A stretch of DNA of 64,000 nucleotides from Perilla frutescens (Eukaryota; Streptophyta; Magnoliopsida; Lamiales; Lamiaceae), in contig BRKX01000006.1 in NCBI GenBank assembly GCA_026008535.1, forward strand, positions 5,416,501-5,480,500. Reading direction: 5' to 3'. A program made the position numbers and the translations under genes. The notes beneath the pieces are model-generated. The model saw only the letters and a list, made by a program, of their open reading frames with translations. It was not told where the DNA came from and made no database searches. This document shows positions 11,674 through 23,589 of this stretch, one piece after another. Positions within the stretch are counted from its first letter, which is position 1. The number at the start of each line of letters is the position of its first letter.

Positions 11674-14381
11674 ATTACCGGGCACTCAACGCCATTACTA
11701 TCAAAGACAAATTTCCAATCCCAACAGTAGATGAGCTGCTAGATGAGTTGGGGAAGGCACGCGTCTTTTCAAAATTGGATTTACGTGCAGGCTATCATCA
11801 AATACGGGTGGCTGAGGATGACATATTCAAGACGGCATTCTGCACGCATGAGGGGCATTATGAATTCTTGGTTATGTCTTTTGGATTGACAAATGCTCCT
11901 TCTACTTTTCAGGCGGCAATGAATTATGTTCTAAAGCCCTTCTTGAGAAAGTTTGTAGTCGTGTTCTTTGATGATATATTGATCTACAGTGCTGATGAGG
12001 AGTCGCATGTCGAACATTTACGTGAGGTACTTTCTTGTTTACAATCTAATGAATTTTATGTTAAAATGCCAAAGTGTAGTTTTTGCCAAAAAACAGTGAA
12101 GTATTTGGGTCACCTTGTGTCGGAAGGTGGAGTTAGAGCTGACCCCACAAAAATTGAGGCTATGGTCTCGTGGCCAAAGCCGCAAACTGTCAAGCAATTA
12201 CGGGGATTTCTTGGACTCACGGGCTACTATCAAAAGTTTGTATCTGGTTACGCATCGATCGCTGCGCCATTGACAGAATTGTTGCGCAAAGATGCGTTTG
12301 TCTGGAGTGAGGCAGCAACTAAAGCTTTCGAGGCTCTAAAAAAGTCCATGACTGAGACACCCGTACTACAACTTCCAGATTTCAACCAACCATTTGTGGT
12401 AGAAACGGATGCTTTAGATTGGGGTACTGGTGCGGTGTTACTTCAAAATAATCATCATCTTGCATTTCACAACAAGAAATTAGGCCCAATGCTTATGAGT
12501 ACATCCACATACATTAAAGAATTTCACGCAATCACAGAAGCTGTGGGAAAGTGGAGACAATATCTGATCGGACGCCGGTTTATTATAAAAACTGATCACA
12601 AAAGTTTGAAGGAGTTTTTGCAGCAAACCATTCACACTCCGGAGCAACAGAAGTATGTTCGGAAATTATTGGGACACGATTTTGTAGTGGAATATAAACC
12701 TGGAGGGTTAAACAAAGTAGCAGATGCTCTGTCTTGTGCTGCAGAAGGTGTCGGGAAGGAGCAAGTGATCAAGAGTGAGTTATCCATAGCAAGTAGTCCA
12801 ACATCAGAATTTCTAGTACGTTTACGGGGAGAAAACACGCACAATGTAGAGTTATTGAAATTACACAACCAAAGGGAAAAAGGAGAGTTACCTTCAGAAT
12901 TTGGAGTAAGGGACAGATTTTTGGTTTATAAAAACTGGTACTATATTGCTGTTGATTCGAGGTTAAAGCAGGAGTTGATTCAAGAATTTCATTGTTCGCC
13001 TGCGGCGGGACATGGGGGAATCAAGAAAACACTCATGGGAGTCTCAACCTTGTTCTATTGGCCAAAAATGAGGAAAGGCGTGGAATTATTTATACGAGAG
13101 TGCGAAGTTTGCCAACAAATTAAGTTTCTTACAACAGCTCCTGCAGGATTGTTGCAACCCCTTTCTATTCCTGCTATGGTTTGGCATGAATTAACAATGG
13201 ATTTCATCACTCATTTACCTATTTCTCGCAAGAATACCGTGATCATGGTAGTGGTGGATCGGTTAACAAAGGCAGCTCATTTTGGCGCACTTCCTACGGG
13301 ATTCACAACAGAAAACGCTGCAAGTTTGTTTGTCGATATGGTGATTAAGTTACACGGTTTCCCTTCCTCTATAATTTCTGATCGAGTTGCTATTTTCCTT
13401 AGCAAGTTCTGGAGTGAATTGTTTAAATTGAGTAGGACTTCTCTAAAACATAGTACTGCGTACCATCCCCAAACTGATGGCCAAACAGAGGTGGTGAATC
13501 GAGGGTTGGAACAATATCTGCGAGCTATGACGGGAGATCGACCGGAGCGTTGGAGTGAATTTTTGGGATGGGCTGAATTTAACTATAATACTAGTTTTCA
13601 TACTAGTATCAATATGAGTCTGTTTCAAGCGGTTTATGGGCGTAGTCCCCCTATTATTCCACAATATATTCCAGGATCAACATCAGTGGAAGCATTGGAG
13701 GAAATGTTGCTAGAGAGGGACAAACTATTACTCGACCTCAAGACGACTCTATGCATGGTTCAACATCGCATGGAGCAAAAGGCAAATGCTAAATGTCGAG
13801 AAGTGGAATTTCAAGTCGGAGACAGGGTATGGGTAAAATTACAACCTTATCGGAAAAAGTCAGTAGCCCATAGAAGCTCTTATAAATTAGCCAAACAGTA
13901 TTATGGTCCCTTTACGATCATAAAACGTGTTGGAAAAGTTGCATACAAGTTAGGATTGCCGGAGGATAGTCGAATACACCCTGTTTTTCACGTTTCATTA
14001 CTCAAGCCTTATGTCGGGACAGAACAAACAACAATTAATCCTGTACTTGCCGGTGAAGGGGGACGAGTCGTGGTCGAGCCTTTGGTCGTTTGTTCGAAAA
14101 GAGAGGTGTTGCGTAAAGGGAAAATAGAACATCAAATACTGGTACAAGGACAGGGGCAATCTCCAGAGAATGCAACTTGGGAGTCACTGGATAATTTTCA
14201 AAAGGAATTTCCTATGTTTCACCTTGAGGACAAGGTGCATTTTGAGGGAGTGGGAGTTGATACGATGGGAGATTCTGAGCTGCTGCAAGAAGACTTGACA
14301 GAAGATATCAAGAAGACAACTGATGTCGAACAGTCAACTAGGGCTCAACGCAATCGTAGGAAGCCAGCTCGTTATGCTTGA
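11602..14381 (+). pseudogene. Chromovirus pol: reverse transcriptase, RNase H, integrase, chromodomain
   Basis: One long open frame after the break near 11600. The reverse transcriptase has CVDYRALN, KLDLRAGYHQIR, MSFGLTNAPSTFQ and the catalytic FFDDILIYS (about residues 110-118 from 11634). RNase H follows (ETDALDWGTGAVL, KEFHAI, KTDHKSL). The integrase has an HHCC finger (HCSPAAGHGG…CEVCQQ) and a DDE core (MDFITHLP, then IISDR, then the E of DGQTEVVNR). A C-terminal chromodomain (ENATWESLDNFQKEFP) may direct insertion to chromatin marks. The frame ends TAG-free at TGA 14379-14381, close to the 3' LTR. Apart from its missing N-terminal continuity this part looks intact. Confidence 0.88.
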
Positions 14382-14399
14382 CGAGAGATATTTAAATTA

Positions 14400-14679
14400 T
14401 TGAGTTCTTAATTATTTATTTAGTTGTTAATTTATTTCCTTGTTAGGCCTTTAATTTATTTCCTAGTTTTGTTAAGTTTAGAATTGGGCCGTAGATGGCA
14501 TTGTCCAAATAGGATTAGAATTTCTCCTTTATATGTATTGCTTAGATGTTTCGTTTTGGATCATCAATAATATTCTTATTCAAGTAACCCTAGGGTTTGC
14601 CTTGCGTGATCGTAAGGATTATGAGTCTTTCTCGCACTCGATAGTGAGAAATCGTTACGTTCTGAAGTAGAACGTTTCA
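14400..14679 (+). repeat. Chromovirus LTR (3' copy)
   Basis: Matches 9414-9693. It ends GAACGTTTCA at 14679, directly against MITE sequence (GGTGTCCCAATCGCAAGG). No 5-bp target duplication can be matched on the left because that side is truncated. Confidence 0.75.
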
Positions 14680-16039
14680 GGTGTCCCAATCGCAAGGTCC
14701 CTTTCCAAATAAGGAAATAATTAGTATGTGGAACCCACTTACTTTATATTACTTTTGATTATAATACTCCTTAATAAAATGAAACCCACTTACTTTATAT
14801 TATTTTTTATTATAATACTCATCATCATCCTTAATACTCGTGCCCAATAGCTCCTCCTTAATACCCGTGCCCAATAGTAAGAGGACCTTACTATTGGGAC
14901 GGAGGGAGTAATTTTTATCATATCCTTTTATTTTATTTTTAATTTTATACCAGATTTCAATTACGGCAATGTAACACCCCAAATTCAAGGGTGATTCAAT
15001 TCACAACCCCCAATTTTCTCTTCACAACCCCGAAATTAATTAAAATAATAATATATTTTTCTTAGACATTTTTACCCTTATATAAGCCTCACCATCTAAA
15101 AACCTAGAAAAACAAAATAAAAACCCTCAATGCACAACCCCTGCATTGAATTTGGTGATTTTGGATCTTAGAGCTTTGTGAAAGTGATCAAAGTAGAGCG
15201 ATGTTGGATTTCTACTTTGGTTCTGATTTTGAAGCATGCGGTAGTGCCCTTAGTTGGACAATTGAGCAAACAAATTTGATGAATGGATCGTTAGCTTTTT
15301 TCAATACATATACATAGCCACTCATGTTTCCTTATTCAAGTGTCCAAATTTTGATTCTTAAAAAAAAGTTTGTTATTTAGCTTTGTTGTTTCACTGCATG
15401 CAATTCGAGTAGTGCTATCAATTGTTGATGACATAAATTTAAAACTTAGTTTTGTTAATTGTCCATCCCACGAATACTAAAGCAGATGGTCAAAGATACC
15501 AATTAATTGTTCTAGGTTCTCGACATTTATGTTTAATTTTGGATGTAATTTATTTTTGCTGCAATCGAATCGGTTGATTCATTTTACACTTAGGATTATT
15601 TGTTAGATGATTAAATTTTAGGATGTTCCTGTCAAGAGTTTGCTCATTTCTTGATTTTGTTGAGAGAGATTGTAGTTGAGGATGATAAATTATTTCTATG
15701 TGAAGTCAAGATTCCTTTGATTTTTCTTGTATTGTTATCAATGTGCAAAGTCCTCATTTTTCTCTTTCTGGATTTATGATTTTATATGAGAACTCGTTGG
15801 TTTGACTGTGGAGAGATTTGATTCTATTTTCTTTTTTAATTATGAGAGGGAGTGGGGTTTAGTTTATTTTTAAGTTTTTTCAAAAATTTTAAATAGTGAG
15901 AGATATCAGGGAAAATGTCTAAAATAATAATAATTATTATACTTTATTTAATTAATATAGGGTTTGTGAATAGAAACACCTTTTTAGTTATAAAATAGGT
16001 TGGGGGTTGTATGCAGATGGTTGTATGGTTTTTATTTGA

Positions 16040-17425
16040 GGAAAAATTTTTAAATAGTCATTATTATTTAGTAAATAATGTAAATAGCCACTTTTTTAAA
16101 AAGTAACGTTTCTATCCATTATCATGAAAAAGTACTATAATACCCTTAATTCCATATTAATTATTATGAATTATTATTTATGTATATCTATATATTCATA
16201 TATCAATACTATTAGGGAAAAATCTTATTTTCTTTCTCTCTTCCCTCTGCTAATGTCGTTCTCTTGTTTCTTTCATTTTTCAATCTTTATTTTGTTAATT
16301 GAAACAAAACTATCATTGGTGAGACCATCAAGCTATGATTTTTGAAGATTATTACGATTCTTCCTCTCTCTAATCCCCGTTTCAGTAATAAATTATCTGT
16401 TGCAATATTGAAAATTAGATATTCTTTGTGAATTTGGGATTTTTTTAAAATTTTGTTGACATCGTGCGTGTTATTTTTTGCAGCAATAAGGTATATGATA
16501 TTTACGGATCTGCACTCTTTTTATCGATCTAGATATTTAAGTTTTTTGAATCTTTTTTTGGAATGGGTGGAAAGAAATTGAATGTTCTTTGGTGCACGAA
16601 TCAATTTCTTTCAGTACACGAGTATTGAATTTTATTCGTGCAATAATTTATTTGTGAACTCGTGCAATATCTCATTTTTAATTATTGCATGAGGGCATGA
16701 ATTCGCAAGTCCATGTACTCGTGTATCTATGCATTTTTTAACTAGTGCATGAGTACATGAATAGGCATACTCATGAAGTCACGTATCAGTCAACTGCTGC
16801 ACGTGTACACGAACGATCCTAATCGTGTTTTCATGTATGAGTTATTTTTGAACTGACACATTGAACTATTCGTGTACTCGTGTAAATCATTATTGAACTA
16901 ATGCACGAGAACACGACTTGGATTACTCGTGTTGTTGCACTCGTGTACTCGTATATTCACTATGAGGATGAGATTGTTCAAAAGCATCATCCATAATTGT
17001 TTAGAGATGAGGGCATTTGGACCTTGACAGAGACAGCAGTTGAATCTTGTAATTTTCATCTTCAGCAACATCAGTGACGAAGACGGCAACAATAACAAGA
17101 TGACAACTACAACAACAGAAGACGGCAACAAAAACCTGATAGTTATGACTTTTGGGACTTTGACGTAGAACGACAGTGAAATATATATGTTTTTAGGGTG
17201 CGGAAGATAGATTCTGAAATCATCGTCCATATTTTTTTTTTTGTTAATATATTGGGGTGTTTTTATGTTAGAAAATAATTAATGTTAAAAATTATTTATA
17301 TTATTACTAAGGGTATTGATGTATATTCCCATCCTAAAAAGCTAGAAACATTATATTTTTAAAAAGCGGCTTTTTACATTATTTATTAAGTAATAATGAC
17401 TATTTTCTCATATTAACACTTTTTA
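16040..17425. mobile_element. Element nested in the MULE, with its own inverted termini
   Basis: Bases ~16040-16120 (AAATAGTCATTATTATTTAG… AATAGCCACTTTTTTAAAAA) are inverted relative to ~17340-17425 (…AAAAAGCGGCTTTTTACATT… AATAATGACTATTTTCTC). Termini are AT-rich and the target duplication is not resolved. The interior carries a CGTG-rich array and a short minus-strand Val/Leu-rich ORF of doubtful meaning. A shortened relative lies at 2826-3130. Confidence 0.6.
16590..16965. repeat. Degenerate CACGAG/CTCGTG repeat array
   Basis: Variants of the 12-14-bp phrase CGTGTACTCGTG and its reverse complement recur roughly every 25-40 bp (for example around 16615, 16665, 16720, 16800, 16870, 16905 and 16940), separated by ATTATTGAACTA-like spacers. 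Both orientations alternate, which makes many small hairpins possible. No ORF explains it. Confidence 0.6.
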
Positions 17426-17545
17426 TTTCGGGGATGTTAATTTAAAGGGTAAAAGAGTCTAAATTATCATTATTTTTATTTAAAAGCATTACGGGGGTTG
17501 TAAAGAAAAATTTGGGGATTGTGAGTAGAATCACCCCAAATACAA

Positions 17546-17859
17546 TTATAAAGGCCCAATGAATTTTTCTATAGCTCAAATGCTTAAGTTGAGTCCATTT
17601 TATTAAAAGGCCCAAATGATGGGCTTTCTAACTCAATTATGATTTTAGTTATTTACGACCTAATTATTATCCGATTGAGAAGAAAGAATACATTAGACGA
17701 TAGTTCTCATCGATACGAATTTATAGAACTTGATCTTACTAATATAGGAATTCAATTGACCAAGATATGATTTTTTTTCTCTAATTTAAATTGTAATTAG
17801 GGTTTATTTAGGAGGTGGTATAAATATCCCCAAAACCACTTTGAGTCTCATTTCCTACT
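17546..17859. other. Spacer between the MULE-like element and the hAT element
   Basis: No gene was recognised; the sequence is AT-rich and contains AGGCCCAATGA and AGGCCCAAATGATGGGC phrases of the kind met in LTR or UTR remnants. Confidence 0.35.
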
Positions 17860-20105
17860 TTTTAGTGGCGCCCACGGTTCCGGTTTGTAACCGCCGATTA
17901 CACGGTTCTGAATGGCCGGAACCGAAACCGCACCGTGCTCTGGTGGTTGCCGGTTACGGTTTTGTAACCGGAACCGTCGGTTTGGAGCATCGGCGGTTAG
18001 CACCGGTTACCGACGGTTATTCGGTTAACCGCCAGTTTCCAATTTTTTTTATTCAAACTTGAACAGACGATTGAATTTGGATGAACTACTAAGTACTAGA
18101 TCGATAAAATTACTAATTTGCAAGTTAAAAACTAAGAAGTATGACAAATTAAACACAAGTTTATTTGAATTTTGATATTATTATATAACTTTATAATTTA
18201 TATCTTACAATTTACAAGTTACAACTTTACAACTTACAACTTACAAGAATATTGAGAAATGAAAATACAATTTAATTTATCAAATTACAAATTGTATATT
18301 AATCAAACTATGAAAATATGAAATTACAATTTACAAATTTACAAGTTACAATTTAACACTAAATTACAATTTACAAACTAGAATTAACATTTAACAATTT
18401 GACTAATTTAGGAGGGGGAAAGAAATAATTAAAATTTGGGTTTGCACTTCATATGAAGCTGCCTATGTATCCCTTTTCTTGGAATCAAAGCCCTCGTAGT
18501 TCATTTTATCTTTTTTCCTCGGGGAGTCTAGAATTCGAAGTCGTCGTCCCAATCATCCCCGGTTTGGCTCCTCCTCCGGCTTCACTCTCCGAGCCAACTT
18601 CAATCAGCAGACCATCCATCAAGTCATCCCAACGGTTCTCTTGCTCTCTTAGGTCGGCTTTGGACTCGTCCTTCAACATCATTTGAGCTTCGAGGTGATC
18701 TGGTGTCAAATTTGATCTCCATTCGTCCAACATGTAAACGGATTCACTGAAAGCTCGCTCGACCGCAACCGTTGATGTCGGGACTCCAAAAATCTCCCTT
18801 GCCATAATTGTAAGCAAATGATACCGCTCTTGATTTCGGGACCACCGCTTGAGAACATCAAAATTATTGGGTCCTGCATTTTCATCATTGGGGGGGCACA
18901 ATAGGGTCTTGCAACTACATATCTAATTCATTTTGACTACGCCTAACACTTCCTCTACTTTGGAAAAAATTTTGAAATTCTTGTAAACCACTACCACATG
19001 AAGATGAAGTATTTAATCCTAACGAAAAAGTACTACTAGAACTTGAAGAACGACTTGTTTGACGAGTTATACTATCACCATATTTTATCTCATATCCTTT
19101 ATAAAGTGAATGTATAGACTCATAAATATCTTTTTTAATTTCTTCAACAGGTGGCACATATATTCATACCTCCGCCGTCGGGATCGGATCCTGTAAAACT
19201 CATAGTAGATAAAAATCTATAATACATATCAATCATCTCGTTAGTACCACTGAGTTTAAAAGTAGGATCCAATATTTTTGCAACCAAAAAAATATTAGGC
19301 ACATGATCAAAATATTTAAGCCATTTTTTTTACCATGGCTAGAATCATCTCTTGCAAATTGGGCTTATGACTACAAGAATTAAATTTTGCAGCAATTAAA
19401 CAACAATGATACATAAATTTACAAACAGTAGGGTAATACACACCAGATAAATCTTTTGTTGCATATGGAAAAACTTGTAAAAGCTTCATTAGTTCAATAC
19501 AATCATCTCAATACGAAGATAATAAAATAAATGATTCAATATGTGTAGCAAAAAAAGAACATAATAATTCACAATATTCCAATATTGCAGAAAGCATTTC
19601 ATAAGTAGAGTTCCACCTATTAGGCACATCTAAGTTAAAAATTTTAGCATGTACACCATTTTCCCTACTGAATTTTTCCCACCTACGTCTAACTCTAACC
19701 CTACCATGAATATAATCAATAGCATCATGAATAGGTTGAATTGAGTTATTAAATGTTTTAAGTCCATCTTGAACACATAAATTTAAAATATGAGCAATAC
19801 ATCGAGTATGAAAATATTTACCATGCAAGGTTGGATTACATGCTTGAATTAATTCTCTAATACTAGCCGTACTATTAGCACTCACATTTTCAAAACCAAT
19901 AGAAAAAATTTTATCAAGCATTTTAAATTGATTGCAAAGTTTAATAATAACCTTAGCAATATTAGCAGCACTATGTTGACAGTTAAATCTCCGAAAAGCA
20001 ATTAAACGTTTATTCAAATTCCATGAATAATCAATCCAATGCAATGTAACAGTCATATAATGACGACGGATAAATTTATCAGACCAAATATCAGAACAAA
20101 TAGCA
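17860..20105 (-). mobile_element. Truncated autonomous hAT transposon
   Basis: On the + strand map the left end (17864 on, TAGTGGCGCCCACGG) is the element's 3' terminus. It is followed by a dense set of GGTTACCG / CGGTTCCGG subterminal repeats to about 18045, then by transposase coding sequence on the - strand up to about 20105. There the similarity stops inside the transposase, at a point followed by unrelated AT-rich DNA. The 5' terminus and target duplication are gone. Confidence 0.75.
18506..20100 (-). pseudogene. hAT transposase (ricesleeper-like), broken
   Basis: Read on the - strand from 20100 down. A segment with SDKFIRRHYMTVTLHWID and CIAHILNLCVQDGLK, ending in VPNRWNSTYEML (RNase-H-like core with the insertion domain), is open over 20056-19508. 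The next part, with a KYFDHVPNIF-type region, lies in 19500-19160 across frame breaks. A Ser-rich linker occupies 19157-18915. The C-terminal dimerisation region (STVAVERAFSESVYMLDEWRSNL is the hallmark) lies in 18901-18506. The N-terminal BED zinc finger is absent through truncation. At least two frame or stop lesions separate the pieces, so no active transposase is expected. Confidence 0.8.
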
Positions 20106-21780
20106 ACCCTAAACCCTAAAATGGAATTAGTGAATCTTAAAATTATAATGAATCAATTTATTTATTTTTTATCTGTCATTTCGTGTAGTGCACTCGCCCG
20201 ACTCTAATGTGTGAGGCTCAAGCACTACATTTGATAATTAATTGGGGTGAAATAAAAAAAAATCTTTGAAAAAATTAAAAAAAAAAACTAAATAAAAACT
20301 AAAAATACTAAAAAAAAAGACGGAGGGATTCGATGGTGCCTTTCAATTCATACTTTAATTAAAAAAAATATTTATAAAATATTTTTTTTAAACAAAATTT
20401 TGGAGACATTAATGGTGACATTATTAGATGTTAATTATATTGGTCGCAATTTTGTTTCCCGCCTCCTACTATGTAAATGTAAATAACATTATTGTATGTT
20501 TAATGATGTCGTATAAAAAAACACAACATTATCATTAATATAGTGGAAGGCTAAAAAATAAATGGACCAATATAATTAACATTCACTTAATTAAAGAGTA
20601 ATATATGTTCCTAAAAAAATAATTACAAAAACATGTTACAAATATTTTTTTAATTAAATTGGACCATCGAATCTTGTGGTGTGGTGTGGGGGAAGAGTCA
20701 GGCTTGTTGGGTTCAAATGGACAAGTCTAGACTAATCTGTGTGAATACTGAATTTTAGGGCTGTTTGACTAGTCTAATGAATTGTGATTTATGAGATTAA
20801 GTTTTTTTGTTTAGAAATATATATTCACACACACTTGAGTGATTGATGGTCATGACCCAGGACTAAAGAGATCCATGATAATGAAATATTATTGGCTACA
20901 AAATTAGTTACACTTTCCTTAATTATTTATTGGACCTAACTAACTATTGCATTTTGTCCTAACCTTTGTCGAAATATAGCCATTCCACTTTGATTTTTCA
21001 CATTGTGCGCTCCCAACTGTAAACATGACGGGAGTAGGTTGGCAACTTTAGATTTGTGAATATAAATCGTTCAATTTATTTTATTTTACTTTTTTAATTT
21101 TTTATGAGTAATTAGGACTTAGGAGAAAGGAGGAATTATGAGTCTCAAATTGGACACATCATCTCCCTTTTACAACGGGCTTTGATCGCTTGGATGTTTG
21201 CAATGGGATTAAATTAATCTAAATTATATGCCGGCTCAATTTGCTCCCGGAAATCTAGAACTCCCATACAAAAATTGATAAAAAGCAGGATTAAGATAAC
21301 CTTAAAAAGATTAATTAATTTTAATTTCATCGTCAACACAGACCCTATATATATATTGATATAGAAGCATATTCCCGAACCTAATTTCATTAATTTATGT
21401 ATTTTATTGTGAAATGATGGTATATGATTTTCATACTATGTTTTTTTAAAGCTAATTAGAATAAAATTCATCACCTTGGAATGAATCTGTAATTTAAACA
21501 TAACTTTTAAAATGTTACAATAATAATCCAATAATAGCCCAATCTAGCTTAGGAAATATATGCCCAATCCCTCTTTAATGGTGATGTGACTTTCTCAGTT
21601 CAGTGATTCGTATCAAATAATATATTTATAAATTTTTTAGTATTTGATTGTTTTTAGATGTGAGTATGACTACTATCCTATGTGTATTGAATTTTATTTT
21701 ATGAAAAAAATGGATGGTATAAATAAAAATTAATTAATGAGAATAGGCAGAATTTGTGGTGCCGGCCTAGGCGAAGCATC
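20106..21780. other. Spacer with a MITE-like palindrome, upstream of UGT gene 2
   Basis: Bases ~20425-20590 form an inverted repeat (GATGTTAATTATATTGGTC… opposite …GACCAATATAATTAACATTC) and share wording with 57760-57870, so they are probably a small MITE family. The rest is AT-rich. The last ~110 bp before the TATA box (GGATGGTATAAATAAAAA…) is duplicated upstream of UGT gene 1. No ORF was recognised. Confidence 0.5.
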
Positions 21781-21781
21781 A

Positions 21782-21788
21782 ATATATA
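21782..21788 (+). promoter_or_regulatory. TATA box of UGT gene 2
   Basis: ATATATA 38 bp before the start codon, in the leader GCGAAGCATC…GTGCTGCTCAACAGATGA shared with UGT gene 1. The leader conservation shows that the promoter was part of the duplicated unit. Confidence 0.65.
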
Positions 21789-21825
21789 GTGCTGCTCAAC
21801 AGATGAAATCAGACAAGAAAGAAAA

Positions 21826-23507
21826 ATGGCAGCAGCTACAATTACAAAGCCTCATGTTCTCTTCGTCCCACGCTCTGCGCAAGGCCACATCAATCCGGCG
21901 CTAGCATTCGCGAAGCGGCTAGCGTCGGAGGGTATAGATGTCACATTTATCATCACCACAAATATCAGCAAGTCCGCCAAAATCTCCGACTGCAGCTCAA
22001 TAACCATTGACTACATCTCCGATGGCTCCGAGGAACAAGTGAAAGAGCCGAAGACGATCGAGGCATACTACAAGCGCATCAAGGCCGTGTTCTCAGCCAA
22101 CTTGGCCGAGTTCATTCAGAGACAGAAGAGCACCGGCTCTCCTGCTAAACTTGTTATCTATGACTCTACTATGCCCTGGGTTCTCGACGTAGCTCAGGAG
22201 CGGGGTTTGCTCGGGGCACCCTTTTTCACTCAGTCAGGCGCTGTTAATTCCATATTCTACCATTTGAAACAAGGGTCGTTGAAGTTTCCCTATGAAGGTT
22301 CTACGGTGTCGTTGCCTGCCCTGCCTGCGCTTCAAATTAGTGATTTGCCTTCTCTTTCCAAGTTTATGGATTCCAATCAAACTGTCTTGAAAATGCTTGC
22401 TGATCAGTTCTTGAATCTCGAGAGAGCGGTTTGGGTCTTTATCAACACGTTTGACATGCTGGAAAAAGAGGTATGTATATAAATACACTTTTCAATTTAG
22501 TTTAGTTTCTTGTATGTATGTGGTAAATTAATGACTAGCTAATACTGGTAGTAAATCGGTGATTAATCTGTTTATTTCATTTCATGCACATTAAGATTGG
22601 TTATTTCTTGGCCATACATCCTTATCCCTCTGTCACAAAAGTAATAGAATTCTTTTTTAGGCGACTCATTCATATGATCACATTAGTGTCCCAATCATAT
22701 ATATATTTTAACTATGTACGAGACAAATAATTGATCAAAAGAGACCACCATATATTTTGCAGGTTAATATTCACGAATAGAAATTCATATATTTCTTACC
22801 TGCAGGTAGTAGAGTGGATGGCTAGCCGATGGCCGATCAAGACTGTGGGGCCGACATTCTTACTACAACAGAAATATGATAAACTTTCGAACCAAACGAT
22901 CAGCTTGTTTGAGCTGAAGCATGATTCCTACAAAGAATGGCTAGATTCGAGGGAAGCTGGATCTGTCGTTTATGTATCGTTTGGAAGCACTGCATCTCTT
23001 GGGAAAGAACAAATGGAGGAACTCGCCTTTGGCCTAATAAAGAGCAACTGCTACTTCTTTTGGGTAGTAAGATCTATTGAAATGGACAAGCTTCCGGAGA
23101 ATTTCAATTCGGAAAAGGGCCTAATAGTCGAATGGTGCAATCAACCGGAAGTCTTGGCTCATCGCGCCTTGGCATGTTTTATAAGCCATTGTGGATGGAA
23201 CTCGACTCTAGAAGCACTGAGCTATGGGGTGCCTCTTATAGCCATGGCACAGTGGGTCGACCAGACCACGAATGCTAAGTTTATTCAGGATGTGTGGAGA
23301 GTTGGGGTTGGGATTGGGGTAGGTCAAAATGGGATCATCGGTAGAGAAGAAATTGCAATGTGCATCGAACAAGTTGTTGGAGGAGAGAGAAGCATTGAGC
23401 TCAAAAGAAATGCTTGCAGGTTCAAGAAATTGGCTAATGAGGCTGTAGAATATGGTGGAACTTCCGCCAAAAACATTCAACATTTTATTTCAAAACTCAA
23501 ATCTTAG
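21826..23507 (+). CDS. UDP-glycosyltransferase, UGT74-like (family 1), two exons
   Basis: Predicted 448-residue cytosolic glycosyltransferase, tandem paralogue of the gene at 6612. Exon 1 is 21826-22470, the intron 22471-22805 (GT…AG, 335 bp) and exon 2 22806-23507; both genes split between …DMLEKE and VVEWMASRW. Presumed catalytic His21 (SAQGHINP) and Asp113 (IYDSTMPW) are present, as is a full PSPG box at about 325-368 (WCNQPEVLAHRA…HCGWNS…DQ). The conserved PFPAQGH start of the family reads PRSAQGH here, an unusual Arg-Ser next to the active site. The insertion QKSTG before the catalytic Asp segment is absent in the other copy. The intron is longer than its partner's because of a ~207-bp segment (about 22483-22706); the last ~110 bp of the two introns match. 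The frame is intact, so the enzyme is probably active; substrate unknown. Confidence 0.9.
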
Positions 23508-23589
23508 CTAGCTAGCTAGCCTTGTTTTACCAACAAGTATTGAATTATAAATTTGATTTCCATTTGATGCATGTTCGTGCTAGATAATT

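Larger units (their letters stand above)
9414..14679 (+). mobile_element. Ty3/gypsy chromovirus, LTR to LTR
   Basis: The order LTR, PBS, gag, protease, reverse transcriptase, RNase H, integrase, chromodomain, LTR is that of a chromovirus (Metaviridae-type plant LTR retrotransposon). It is about 5.3 kb and sits inside a Stowaway MITE between the two UGT genes. Coding sequence is nearly complete but has two frame breaks (near 9835 and near 11600), so this copy cannot make its polyprotein unaided. Confidence 0.9.
8819..14908. mobile_element. Stowaway-type MITE split by a retrotransposon
   Basis: Left end CTCCCTCCGTCCCAATGACA (from 8819) and right end CTATTGGGACGGAGGGAG (to 14908) are inverted copies bounded by TA at 8817-8818 and 14909-14910, the Tc1/mariner Stowaway pattern. 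MITE sequence occupies 8819-8901 and 14680-14908; retrotransposon sequence fills the middle. About 42 bp of MITE sequence (GTGTCCCAATCnCAAGG…AAATAAGGAAATAA) is present on both sides of the insert (8862-8901 and 14681-14720), far more than a retroviral-type 5-bp duplication. Confidence 0.8.
14989..17536. mobile_element. MULE-like element with ~45-bp terminal inverted repeats
   Basis: Left end GGGTGATTCAATTCACAACC and right end (reversed) GGGTGATTCTACTCACAATC continue with matched TCTTTACAACCCCCG-type wording for about 45 bp. They are flanked by 9-bp repeats CAAATTCAA (14980-14988) and CAAATACAA (17537-17545), one mismatch; 9 bp is the Mutator-like length. No transposase ORF is visible, so it is non-autonomous. 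Bases 15120-16000 look like unique sequence possibly picked up from elsewhere, and 16040-17425 is another element nested inside. Confidence 0.75.

Noticed and set aside
16590..16965. CRISPR-like array
   Set aside because: Repeats are degenerate, in both orientations and irregularly spaced, and the DNA is a plant nuclear genome.
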